NCBI GenBank assembly: GCA_013180625.2
Contig: SNVD02002402.1
Span: forward strand, 103,827 to 167,826
DNA: 64,000 nt
Direction of reading: 5' to 3'
From: Boswellia sacra
Lineage: Eukaryota > Streptophyta > Magnoliopsida > Sapindales > Burseraceae
How positions within the stretch are numbered: the first letter of the stretch is position 1; each line of letters begins with the position of its first letter. Below, one piece after another: positions 12,582 to 22,913 of the stretch. The position numbers were made by a program, and so were the translations under genes. Below the pieces are notes generated by a model, which was given only the letters and a program-made list of their open reading frames with translations, did no database searches and had not been told where the DNA came from.

Positions 12582-12842
12582 TTTTTTTTTAATTAAAAGA
12601 TTTTATTAACAATCAAGAAAGATACAAAGAGAAGCCTCGATACCAACCAAGGCGAAAACAAATTGCCCTGAACAATAATATCCCAAAAAAAGAAACATGG
12701 AGAAAACCCATGAAGAGAATCAATAAAAATGATAACGGTGAAGATCCATGAACATCTCCGAGGAGGCCGGCAGAGCAAGACCTAGATTAGCCAGTTTATC
12801 AGCAATAACATTACCTTCCCGAAAGATGTCCGAGATGTGAAT
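12582..12842 (-). mobile_element. 5'-truncated LINE tail with the end of an RNase H-like domain
   Basis: On the minus strand a frame reads IFREGNVIADKLANLGL and stops at a TGA near 12717. REGN...ADxLAN is the conserved end of the RNase H domain of plant L1-like LINEs. The 3' UTR ends in a short poly(A), seen as poly(T) at 12582-12593 on the plus strand. Only the last ~40 codons and the tail remain, as expected from incomplete reverse transcription. Confidence 0.75.
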
Positions 12843-14288
12843 TTCTGTAAAATTCAATGACTATAAAATTCTATTTATTAGTATGTCCTTTCTAGATATT
12901 TTCATTTACTAGTATTTTATTAATAAAGGCTTTTACTAAAAAATGGGTATTCAGAAATTTTTTTGTTTAATAATATTTTAGAAATAAAGTTCTTTTGTGC
13001 TCTGTTTAGTGCAATAGTAAATATAGGGTGAACATAGATTTGATGTACGGCGGGTATGTTAAATATTTTAATTTTTTTTTTAAGTAAAACTCATTGATAA
13101 AAAGGAAATAAGGCAAACCATTTGAGAGGTTAATGATATATATATATAACCTTGATACTCATCTCTATCTTATTTCTAAGGGTAATATTACATCTACAAT
13201 CATTTTCTATATAACCTAAATTAGACAAAAAATCATTGGATAAGTTAAAAAGTAAAAATAAATAAATAAGATCAAATTGAATAACATGATAAACCTTTGT
13301 TAGAAAATGATTATAGATGCCAGAGAGGAATCAATGCATCCTTTGTTGCAGGAATTCAGTCGGCTTGGTTTCTTCAATAGCCATACAATTCTAAACTGCA
13401 GTTGAGGTCTTACTTGTTGAAGTTTTTATAGCTTTCAAGATTCGTAAAGAAACAAGAGCAATCCTTCCTTTGATAAGACACTTGCAATTGCAATGAAAGA
13501 CAATATCATACCCAATTAATTCATCAAAAAATCTTTGATTTCTATTTTCAACTTTATGACTTTATTCTGGACAAGATATCATCCTCTTCTCTTTCTCTGT
13601 TAAAAGTTGCAATTTAGAATGTTTTTAACTCCTTTGTTGATGATAAGTCCTTTTTAGTGATTTAAATTTTGAATATAATTTTCATTTAAAGAAATTGATG
13701 AAAGGGGCTTAGAAAGAGTTTTTAAGGGGCTTAAAAAACAATGCTCATAACTAGCCCATGTAACATAAATCCATAGTCAATTCACTAACTTTTAAAACAT
13801 GCTCAAACTTTTTTATCATATCATTAACCAAAGATGAGGACTATAAAGTCCTTTTCATCATTATTGACAAAGTGGCATTATTGATCTTCATCTGCTAATA
13901 TATGGATCTTATAAGTTCAACTCTTGAGGCCATCATATAACAATATCAATGTATATGTAAAGTTAGGTTCCACGCACCCACCTTTTTTACATAAATTTAG
14001 ACATAAATTATGAACCATTTGATCAACCTACTTTCAACACCGAATTTAGACACAAATTTACATACTATAACCTTGTTTACAGTACAAGCATAATTATTCT
14101 TCATTTTACAGGAAAAATCCAATTGATTATTTTCACAATATATATGACTATACCGTAGCAACCCCGGCTAATGGCTGATAATTTTAACAGCAACTTTTAG
14201 CATGACAAGGACCCGTTCGAATTTATCCGTAAGCACGATAACATCTGTACAAGGTTGAGCAACTCTCTCTCAGTTTGTGATGCATGGG
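12843..14288. other. AT-rich intergenic DNA, 3' of the first NPF copy
   Basis: No gene is seen. A piece at 13800-13900 (ccttttcatcattattgac followed by aaagtggcattattgat) matches the upstream-flank phrase found at 28940 and 33890. It may be the leftover flank of another lost NPF copy. Confidence 0.45.
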
Positions 14289-15559
14289 TTAGAAACAGTC
14301 TAAGAAAACATCTGAAAGACATCTAAGCGGGTTCTCCTGCTCTTCTGCTTCTCCTCCTTTGCGTGAACCGCACCCTTCGTTTTCTGCATTGCCGTCTATA
14401 TTGATGAAATCTTCACTGATTGACGGCGACCTCCCATCTTTTTTTGCTGTAATGACATCTGAACCAGCTGTTTTTGTTGTCGTTGACAGAGGAATAATGC
14501 TTTTATGGTAGAAGTATATGGATATGAACGAGTAGTGGCACAAGTTGAGTGAACTAACAATTGAGAGTGTGAAGAAGTACATGGAGAGGTCGTTGTACAA
14601 AAGCATGCAGAAGAAAAAACTTAAAACGGTACCAAAATTTCCAAGTCCAATTACAAAAGTATTAACTGCTGACACTTTGTCCATCCGTAGTCTAGGGAAC
14701 AGGTCAATCATTAAATCATCCAGTCCATCTTGTGCAAGTCCTTCCATAAAACCCAACAGGCAGAACTGTGGAACAAGCAAGAAGATGCTAACCTTTCCCA
14801 GCAGCGGACAAGTTGATGAATCCATATCATGGCCACAAATTATCTGAACCCGCCATGCAACGATAAAGCAAGGTATAGATAGCAGCATTCCAATCCATAT
14901 TCTCGCTAAGTGAACCTTTTTCTTTCCATTTTTTGGAACACATTTTGAACATAATAACTTATCAGATAGATAAGAAATCGTTTTACGAGATAGAGATTGA
15001 AATACCACAAAATATGGAAGAAAGTTAGAATCACCCATTTTTTCTCCTTGCCAAGGAAAAAGGGTCTTCCCAGCTGATAAAACCAAACCAAACAAAAGGA
15101 AGCTGGTCCACATGTAACTCATATTTCCAATATCTTTTAGTTTCTTTTTACGTTCCTCTTTAATTCGTTCTTTTGAGCTAGAAGTGGAATCTCTTCCTTG
15201 CTCTCTGGCATTTAAATTGTGAAACAAAAGCCAACAACATGAGCAAATTATATATATAAGAGAAAGACTTACATGGAATTGTATCATTACAAATGGACAA
15301 TAGAGGAGCAAGGATATACCTATTGCGATTTTTCATTTTGTCTAAGAAGGTCTTAAGACGTCTGCCAGTTTCAGTGAATCCTTCAGAATGGTAAAACCTA
15401 TTACCACATAAGAACAAGATAAGACTGCTTCCAGTCGCCACCATTGAGATTAGCAAAGTTGTCGACCCTGAGCATTCGTAATAGTATGTTAGGAATGCAG
15501 CAAGTGCACTAAAACACCAGATAAAACAGCACCACACATTTTTTCTGGTTATTGCTTTT

Positions 15560-15800
15560 TTCTCATGATTATCTGGGTTTGCTTGATCATGGCTTCCCTC
15601 TTGATCAACGACATCAGCCGGCTTTGCTTGATCATGGCTTCCGTCTTGATCAACGATATCAGCTGGGTTTGTTTGATCATGACTCCTGTCTTGATCGACG
15701 ATATCAGCTAGGTTTGTTTGATCATGACTCCTGTCTTGATCGACGATATCAGCTGGGTTTGCTTGATCATAGCTTCTGTCTTGATTAATGATTTGTTTAT
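15560..15800 (-). repeat. 45-bp coding minisatellite in NPF copy A exon 3
   Basis: Five in-frame 15-residue units of the form VDQDRSHDQTNPADI lie between the GQAG segment (IREFIVDQYIKH) and the next membrane span (NVWCCFIWCF). They sit in what should be a cytoplasmic loop. The intact paralogue has a shorter, unrelated repeat there (QEKQDKEAP twice). Units differ by a few substitutions. Confidence 0.85.
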
Positions 15801-16157
15801 TGGAGTTTGATATTTGATCATGCTTTATGTATTGATCAACAATAAATTCTCGTATAATGGGCTGCACTCCAGCTTGACCCACTGCTAATAGGAGAATTCC
15901 ATGTATGTCGCGTCCATAGTATACTAGCAGCAATCCCTTTAACAACAATTAATTTGTTGGTCAATTTATTGACTCTGGTTAATGTTTGCTGTGCGCGCGC
16001 ATAAACATATCCATACTAGCCTTATTTTCCGAATTTTAATCGATCTTTACCAGATACATTATACATCATAGGTCCACGCTCTTGCAATATATATGTGGAA
16101 ATTATAAGATGAAATTGGAAACCATAAATATGTTAAATATTGCCGACAAAAAATACT

Positions 16158-16509
16158 TACAGTAATAATTTGAAAAATACTACTCTCAGCTCACTGTAAC
16201 TTGAGTGAGCAGAATTCCATTTATGCAAAACAGAATTACACGTGGTCGACATCAAGCATTCCAGCAGAGAATCTCCAATCAATGAGGAGATAATTGCTGA
16301 CTCATCAACCAGGGAAAATGTTCTAGAAACAATGCAGGAAGGATGCATACATATCCAGCTCATCCAGCTCATGACAGAACCGACAATAGCTAACTAGAAA
16401 TTAATGAGCTTGATCAAGACTAATAACAGAATTAACTGTCTAATACTAAGTCTAATACTAACTGAAATTAACTGTCATAACTGACTGATTAATGAGCTGC
16501 CTTAACAGA
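16158..16509. mobile_element. About 350-bp insertion at the exon 2/intron 2 junction of NPF copy A
   Basis: In the intact paralogue the exon runs CTCTTCTATATCGGT and then GTAAGTATG. Here the minus strand reads GTCTTCTG, then about 350 bp of foreign sequence, then CTGTAAGTATTTTTTGTC, which again matches the intron start. The foreign piece opens TGTTAAGGCAG and contains AGTTAGT-like repeats common in Copia LTRs, so it may be a solo LTR. No clear target duplication was found. It brings an in-frame TAA. Confidence 0.6.
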
Positions 16510-16836
16510 AGACACTTGAAACAGTGATGACTATGAAACGACCGAAGAGGTTTGAAATCCTTGTCATTACAATCTCTAATAAAGCCGATACTCCCTCCCG
16601 AACCATCGCAAATACTGCAGCACTAGTGAGCGCTCCTAAGTATGTTATCAATATAGCCAGTATTGAGTATTCTATCAGTTTGTCACTGAACACCAAGCCT
16701 GAAAATTAATTAATTACTTTTATTCAAATGTCATCACCGATCGAAGCATTTTATGAAACAAGTATCTTTATCGAATATAATTTCTTGAATCATTCAGTTA
16801 TAGCTATTTTTCCTCTGTGAAAATTATTATTTCCTC

Positions 16837-16839
<3 letters not shown>

Positions 16840-16887
<48 letters not shown>

Positions 16888-16901
16888 ATATATATATATG
16901 G
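16840..16901. repeat. (AT)n microsatellite in intron 1 of NPF copy A
   Basis: Nearly pure AT dinucleotides for about 60 bp with one interruption. Confidence 0.9.
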
Positions 16902-17160
16902 GGTCAACGTCCCATAATTTTAATGAGTTTTAGACATGATACATGTAAATCCTAATTCAGATATCACTTTAAATAACTGAGGATTAATTAATATAAATTA
17001 CGTTATACATGTAAAAGTATAGAGTTTTGCTGGCTGAATGCCTGGATGCTATATATCAAATAAAAGCTATCAATATAAAGAACAAAAATCTATAAAATTT
17101 GAAAACTACTCTTACTCTTACGCATGCAATCATTTGCGATTTGCGATCTAAGCTTAAGCA

Positions 17161-17189
<29 letters not shown>
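17161..17189. repeat. (GA)n microsatellite
   Basis: About 14 GA dinucleotides in the intron 1 region of NPF copy A. Confidence 0.9.
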
Positions 17190-17194
<5 letters not shown>

Positions 17195-17547
17195 TAGCAA
17201 AAGGTCAACTTTACAAGGTATATTGATCGCTTTCAGATCGAGGGCACCGTAACGCCCCCTTTTTCCAGATTTTGCTCATAAACTTAACTGATACGAGTAT
17301 GCATGGATCAAGTAGTGCAAAATAAATAAAACAAAAATTAAAAAGAGAATGGTTTTGGTTAAGAAATGTGACATATATACCTGAGGTAAACAAGACGCCC
17401 TTACAAAATACGCGATTGCGTATCCAAAATCTCAACCTGCCACAAATTTTAGAAAATGTTTTGGTTATGGACGACTTACTTGGACTCATTTTGGTTGTTT
17501 CTAAGTTCTTCTTGCTTCTTTGCATATAGACAATAGTTTATATATAC

Positions 17548-17558
17548 CTATTTATATA
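17548..17558 (-). promoter_or_regulatory. TATA box of NPF copy A
   Basis: The minus strand reads TATATAAATAG. With the usual 30-bp spacing, transcription would begin near 17520, upstream of the ATG at 17489 but at or past the alternative ATG at 17525. This decides the start choice. Confidence 0.5.
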
Positions 17559-18267
17559 AGAGAGCGTACACTTTATTCCATGATGATGCAAAGCAAGACA
17601 AGAATGTTGACGAAGGCTCACCAAGGACTTCTCTTTATGTATATTTAAGGTGCTTTAAAGAGTAACTACTCTTTTCAAAACATTGAGTACATCCATTATT
17701 TCACATTTTATTTCTTTTGAAATAAATAAATTTGGAAGTTATTAGAATTAGTTTTATATTTTGAAATGTATACAATGGCTACCTTCCCATTATTTAAGAA
17801 TTTTGAAATGCAACTTATTGGTTAAATGCATCTTTACATTCTTTTATTTATTTATTTATTTTATTAAAGTGTATGTATCAAAATATCGGGTTTTAAATAT
17901 TTATATTGAGATAATACTTATTAAATTTCAACCAAAAAAACACACAACACGTTATAAAACTATATTTTGTGTCTTTCTTGCTATCTTACTTTAATCTTAT
18001 CAGATTCTTTCGTTTTTCTTTAAGTTTCTTTAATAATTTCTTTATTTATTTTTTGACAACGACTAGACTTGAATTATATATGCTAGTATTTGTCGTAAAC
18101 ATAAAGGACATTGAAAAGTTGCAAGATCTGCCCGACAGAAATGGTAATTATTTGTAGTGGTGCTCGATTGTTAGGTTTCTATAAAGCCTATACTTGTTAC
18201 CCCAATGAAAAAGAGAGAAAGATAGCAAATTAGAAGAACAAATTTTACAATATTGATCACTTTCAGG
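17559..18267. other. Upstream flank of NPF copy A
   Basis: No gene is seen. The phrase gatgatgcaaagcaagacaa near 17581, followed by caaggactt, recurs upstream of other NPF copies and ghosts (about 28740, 33635). The tail at 18205-18259 begins to repeat intron 1 of the next copy (ttacaatattgatcac). Confidence 0.5.
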
Positions 18268-19190
18268 CAGTGGCGACTCAAGCATTTTTGGGGCCTAAGA
18301 CGAAAACGATAGAATAGGCTTTTCAATATTCAATATAATAATTAAATAAATTTCGCTAAAATGATGACTTTTTTATTTAAAAAAATTTATCATAATTCTA
18401 TTATTATTGTTTTACTTAGTTACGAAATTTTTTTAGTAGAAATTTATTGTTTTATTTACATATTTATCAAGAGGCTTTGTTTTAAGGTTTAACTAATTTT
18501 CTAAATATTTTTATAATTTTTTCTTATCTAGGGTCATATTTTCTAATAGACATGTCTAAAACTAAACCTTAAACAGTAAATAAATAAATAAAATAATATT
18601 GATAAAAATAATAATAACAGTAATTATGAAAATTGAAATTTTACAGAGATGATATATCATTTTTATTAGTAATCTTAGAAGGATGAGAGAGTTTGAATAT
18701 TTAACAGAGTAATAACAATAAGTTTATAATATAAATAAATAATGTATATAAAGTTAGAGCTTCAATTCATATATTAATATTTGATTCTTTTTAATACTAC
18801 ATATCAATTGTAATCTTGATATTTTTTTAATTTTAAGATACATTTTATATAAATTCATTATAGATATTTGAAGAAACCATTTAACTTTGTATCTTAGTTA
18901 AACTTAAATTCTCGTAATAATTTTTTTAAAAAAATAGATAATATATAAAAATATTTGAAAAACAAATATTTCATAATTCATTAAAAAATAGGGCCTTAAG
19001 AATTTAAATAAAAATTTGCGATCTTATTTGAATTTGAGGTTTAGGACCTTAATGATATAGCGTAAACTTTTGGGGCCTTGTTAATTTTTAAATTTGGAAC
19101 CCCGATGATGCAGCATAAACATTTGGGGTCTTATAAAAATTTGTGGCCATGGGCGATTGCCTCATTGGCCTGGGTATTAAGCCGGCACTG
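18268..19190. mobile_element. hAT-type non-autonomous element, 923 bp
   Basis: The left end reads CAGTGGCGACTCAAG; the right end is GCCGGCACTG. The 8-bp flanks are ctttcagg (18260-18267) and gtttcaga (19191-19198), each one change from the unoccupied ctttcaga preserved at 17231-17238 and 49133-49140. The element therefore sits in intron 1 of an NPF relic. The interior is AT-rich and non-coding. Confidence 0.8.
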
Positions 19191-19322
19191 GTTTCAGATC
19201 AAGGGCCACTCTGTGTAATGCCACGTTTTCCCGGATTTTGGTCATGAACTGAACTGATAAAAGTACGAAATGGATCACTTGAAAAATAAAATGAAAAGAA
19301 AGAATGGGCTTGGCTATTATTA

Positions 19323-19419
19323 CTGAGGCAAACAAGACGCCCTTACAAAAACAAGAGTATCTGCACTTGCTCCAGATTTTAGAAAATTTTTTGGTTTTGG
19401 ACGAGTTACTTTGAGTCAT
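19323..19419 (-). pseudogene. NPF exon 1 relic (copy D)
   Basis: The minus strand reads MTQSNSSKTKKFSKIW, then CFCKGVLFAS, matching exon 1 of the other copies (MSPSNNSSKTSIFSKIW). The exon has the same phase-1 length pattern (97 nt). The splice donor that is G|GTATATA elsewhere reads CAGTAATAA here: one G is missing, so splicing would shift the frame. No exon 2-4 of this copy follows. Downstream lie the hAT element and then copy A's flank. It is a truncated tandem duplicate. Confidence 0.75.
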
Positions 19420-19808
19420 TTTGGTTGTTTCTAAGTTCCGCATACTTCTTTGTGTATATAAAATCTGTCATATATGGACACATAAACATATATCAACATT
19501 TAATATCACATATGATGACGTACAGCAAGACAAAGCAAATCGACGGAGACAGTACGCCAACAAAGATTTTTCTGTGTAAAAAATGTCCAGTATGCTAGCT
19601 TGGCAACTGAAAAGTTGCTCGATATTTGCCGGTAGGGATTGTAATTATTTGGCCCTGATGGGGGGTCATTCTACGGTAAGATAAGAGCAATGCAGGGCAC
19701 TAATTAAAACATACTTTACATATACTTTAGCTTTGGGATAATGACTCTTTGCCCCCTGAGGTTTGGCTGTTTCTAAAACCTAATTTGTGCCTCGTCAGGT
19801 TTCTCACC

Positions 19809-20812
19809 TAGGGATGGCAAAATCCAGGTCCGGGACTGGGGCCGGTGGTCCCCAGCCCGACCCCGGCCATCAATTACAAAACCCAGTCCTGGAAAATTCT
19901 CCGAAATTTTTTTTTCGGGGCTGGGGCCGGGGTACCCCGGACGGATCCGGGTTTTCCAATAACCCGGGATTAAAACCCGGGTTGTATATCCGACACTCGA
20001 TATCAGTCTATTTTCGACATCATACATCATATTTAACTATACAAGGCTGTTATAGTTAAATATGATACAAAAAGGCAAAAAAACAAAGCTAAAACAAGCA
20101 ACATGCCAAAACACTCGACAAAACTCGACGCGCTCGATAGAGCTCGACACGATCATCTAACACTCGACACTTACATGTCGAGCCGTGTCAGATTCACAAC
20201 CGACACTCGATATCAGTTTATTTTCGAAGACGTCGAGTGTCGGATCATCCGACACTCGACACTTACATGTCGAGTGATGATGCATCATCCGACACTCGAC
20301 ATTTACATGTCAAGTCATGTCGGATTTACAACCGACACTCGATATCAATATATTTTTGAAGACATTTAGTGTCAGATGATGAATCCAACACTTGACACTT
20401 ACATGTCGAGTCGTGTCGAGCGCTATGGAGCTCGTCGAGTTTTGTCGAGCGTTTTGGCAGGTTGCTTGTTTTAGCTTTGTTTTTTTATCTTTTGCATCAC
20501 AATTAACTACAACGGCCTTGTATTTGCAGGTTGAAGCAAATAGCAAGTGAATTATAGACAATAGAGGATGTCGTTTAAGGGGTTATATTTAAGAATACAA
20601 ATTTGATGGATTAAATTGATATAATTTTATAATTTAATTATGCACCCCGGGTTCAATTCCGGGTCCTCGGCCCCGGCATCTCTGCCCCGACCGAGCTGAA
20701 AAATCACACCCCAGCCTCGGCCAATTACGCCTGTTTTTTGGGTAATTCCCCGACCCTGTATGACCGGATTTTTCGGGGCCCCGACCCCGGCCGGATTGTT
20801 TTGTCATCCCTA
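19809..20812. mobile_element. GC-rich hAT-type element nested in the Pack-MULE, 1004 bp
   Basis: The ends are TAGGGATGGCAAAA and, inverted, TAGGGATGACAAAA. The flanking 8-bp duplications are ttctcacc (19801-19808) and ttctcact (20813-20820). Both subterminal regions are strikingly GC-rich with repeated CCCCGACCCCGGCC-type phrases, unlike the AT-rich surroundings. The centre contains a large foldback. Confidence 0.8.
20036..20528. repeat. Long foldback with CGACACTC repeats
   Basis: The left arm (atacaaggctgttatagtt, continuing through aaacaaagctaaaacaagc and ctcgacaaaactcgac) is matched by the reverse complement of the right arm (atacaaggccgttgtagtt). The arms are about 100 bp or longer. Between them are three or more copies of ccgacactcgacac and acatgtcgag. 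The whole could fold into one hairpin. It may be a separate element nested in the GC-rich hAT element, or that element's own core. Confidence 0.7.
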
Positions 20813-21075
20813 TTCTCACTGGTGTCAAAATTAATAGAAAAATTGCACTCTAACATATGACTGTCAATGACAGTCACAAAATATACCAAAATACCCTTAT
20901 AGTTGAAAATTTAATAATTTAATATTCAAAACCTAGATTACCTTTTTAATATAATATAAGAAAATTAATCAAAAAAATTAAAATTACTCAAATTTATTCT
21001 CCGTCTTCTTCTCGACCCTCCGTTCTTAAGCCAATGACATAAGAACAATGCTGATAGAAAGGTCTAGCAAGGGTG

Positions 21076-21250
21076 GCCAGCTGGGTTTTCTGCTATCCAT
21101 TAGATGTTGTGAAAACCATATTACAAAGGCATCATTGATTGCTTTCACAAAAGTGTAAAAGCTGAAGGTTACGATGTGTTTTTGTGAGGTCTAGGAACTG
21201 TAGTGGCAAGAACTTTTGTTGTGAATGAGGAGGTGTTTATTCAACAATGC
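21076..21250 (+). pseudogene. Captured mitochondrial carrier (SLC25) fragment
   Basis: One frame reads CYPLDVVKTILQ, which holds the Px[D/E]xx[K/R] signature of mitochondrial carriers. A neighbouring frame continues YYKGIIDCFHKSVKAEG and then GLGTVVARTFVVNEEVF, the usual carrier pattern of a matrix helix followed by GLxxxxARxxxxNxxxF. A frame change and a stop separate the pieces, so it is not functional. It spans about one carrier repeat. Its place inside MULE-like termini suggests transduplication. Confidence 0.7.
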
Positions 21251-22355
21251 AAGCATTCAAACAGAAAATACAATGTAAGAGACATATCACCGAGCCAATG
21301 ACCACCATCCCTAATTATGAAAAATCAATCAAATACCCAAATTCAATACAAATCAGTCCATGCAACAATAGCAAAGTCGATGCCACCATCATCAACACAA
21401 CCCATCTCCACCAGCAAATAGGCCTGGTAAATTCTACCGATTAACATGACACGAATCTATTCGATAAAAATGTGTTTTGGATGTAATATTATCGGATTGG
21501 GTCATTAATAGATTAACACGATAAAACACGTTTGATATTGGACCGTGTTTGGATTTATCCTATAAAAAACCGTTTCACCTATTTAACCCGTTAATATTAA
21601 CGATAATTTAGTAAATTTACTTATGATACATAAAATAATATAATAAATTATAGTATTTTTCTTAGATGTATACAGGCATGATATTTTGATGGAGAATAAA
21701 ATGAAGAAACTTATAGAATATCCTATTTCATTTTTTGAAATCGTTCAAAATTTTTAATTGTTGGTCTTAAATATGCTTTAGATGGACCTTTGAATTATGT
21801 TGGATATAAAACTATGTTCATATTTTCATATTATATTAAATTTGGATATTTTAATAGATTTTAAAATATTTGTTAGATATTAAATGTATAAACTATTAGT
21901 TATGTTTATTATTAAAATTTATACAAATCGTGTTACACATAATATTATCTAACTTTAAAATAAAAAACATGTTAATTGGGTTGGAATCAGATAACAAATT
22001 AAGTTAACAGTCAGATTTAGCTTTAAGATTTAGATCCAATAAGCTAACAGATCATATTTGGATTAACATAATTTAACACGATACGAATACAAAACGATAG
22101 CTTTAAGATTTAGATCTAATAAACTAACAGATCATATTTAGATTAATATAATTTAATACGACACGAATACAAAACGACACGAAACCGGTCTAACATGACC
22201 TATTGCCAGGAAAACTAGCAAACCACGTTAAAAAGCCGGAGAACTTGGAAAGGCAAAAAGTAATATTAAATCGTCCTCTATCCCACAAATCACCACAACA
22301 CACGATCAATCATATCACATAATCTTTCAATTGCATTTCCTGTTTTCCAATCAAA

Positions 22356-22510
22356 ATGCCAAATCCTAGAGTCTTCTTCGAATTGGCTTCATTTGCCAAC
22401 ACAGCGACTTCGTTATCGAAGACGAAATTGGAGGCGAGTCCATCTACGGTGTCAAGTTAGCCGACGACGATGAGAACTTCATCAAAAAGCACGGAATTGA
22501 AGCATGTTAC
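22356..22510 (+). pseudogene. Captured cyclophilin fragment
   Basis: An ATG at 22356 starts MPNPRVFFEL, the plant cytosolic cyclophilin N-terminus (MPNPRVFFD). About 30 bases later another frame reads GGESIYGVKLADDDENFIKKH, the conserved GGESIYGxKFADENFxKKH segment that normally lies about 60 residues further in. The middle of the gene is therefore deleted and the frame shifted. Cyclophilins are peptidyl-prolyl isomerases; this piece cannot fold into one. Confidence 0.75.
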
Positions 22511-22913
22511 TGTGTTTAATGTGCTGTGGGTGAGGATTGGAAGGAGTGGGGAGTGAGGGAGATGGGAAAGGGGTGGAACTGGAGGATGGAGAGGGAGGGT
22601 TGGCCAGAGGAAGCGAAGATGGCATCGGCGGAAGAGAAGATTTGGTGAGGGACAACAGAGAGTGCTGTGAGAGTGACGAGATTTGGAAGACTTGTATATT
22701 TTTTTATTTCAATTTAATTTTTATTAACTTGCATAATTTTTGTTTAACCCTTGTTACTAATTCATTTACTTGATGATGTGTCAGGTAAATAGGAATGAGA
22801 TTACTTTATTGCCCTTGTAGTGTTAACTTTAACGTTGATTGGCAAACCTAAGGGGGTAAGAAAAGTTTCAGAACTTTTTAGCCAAACATTAGGTGGTAAA
22901 CAGTCATTATTCC

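Larger units (their letters stand above)
14289..17489 (-). pseudogene. NPF (NRT1/PTR) transporter copy A, exon 2 donor disrupted
   Basis: Four exons match the intact paralogue at 47049-49408: exon 1 17489-17381, exon 2 from 16698, exon 3 15936-15320, exon 4 15204-14289. Introns 1 and 3 have GT-AG ends and conserved phases. Recognisable pieces are FSDKLIEYSILAILITYL (transmembrane segment 1), LLLAVGQAGVQPIIREF (the NPF GQGGxxP region) and LLGFMEGLAQDGL in the C-terminal half. Exon 2 reads VSSVFC then TAA, because a ~350-bp insertion (16158-16509) removed the donor seen in the paralogue. Exon 3 also lacks about 12 residues after its start. Exons 3 and 4 remain open for 511 codons, so the damage is recent. 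Weak internal donors could rescue a shorter product. The start at 17489 is preferred over 17525 because a TATA box lies at 17548-17558. The family moves nitrate, peptides or hormones with protons; this copy's substrate is unknown. Confidence 0.8.
19735..22913. mobile_element. Pack-MULE-like element carrying two captured gene fragments
   Basis: The termini are inverted repeats: GGGATAATGACTCTTTGCCC at the left, and on the opposite strand GGAATAATGACTGTTTACCA at the right. Similarity continues inward for about 70 bp through GGTTTGGCT. This form is typical of MULE ends. The 9-bp flanks (tttagcttt, ttttctttt) match only loosely. Inside are a mitochondrial-carrier fragment and a cyclophilin fragment from unrelated host genes, plus a nested hAT element. 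No transposase is present. An AT-rich degenerate repeat with acacgaat phrases fills 21430-22200. Confidence 0.65.

Noticed and set aside
15552..15788. Plus-strand ORF of 78 codons
   Set aside because: It is the antisense shadow of the 45-bp minisatellite in NPF copy A exon 3.
17490..17525. Upstream in-frame ATG for NPF copy A (adds MQRSKKNLETTK)
   Set aside because: The TATA box at 17548-17558 places the transcription start at or past this ATG, and the paralogues begin at MSPS.
22537..22773. 78-codon Gly/Glu-rich plus-strand ORF
   Set aside because: It is purine-rich low-complexity sequence after the cyclophilin fragment inside the Pack-MULE, with no recognisable domain.
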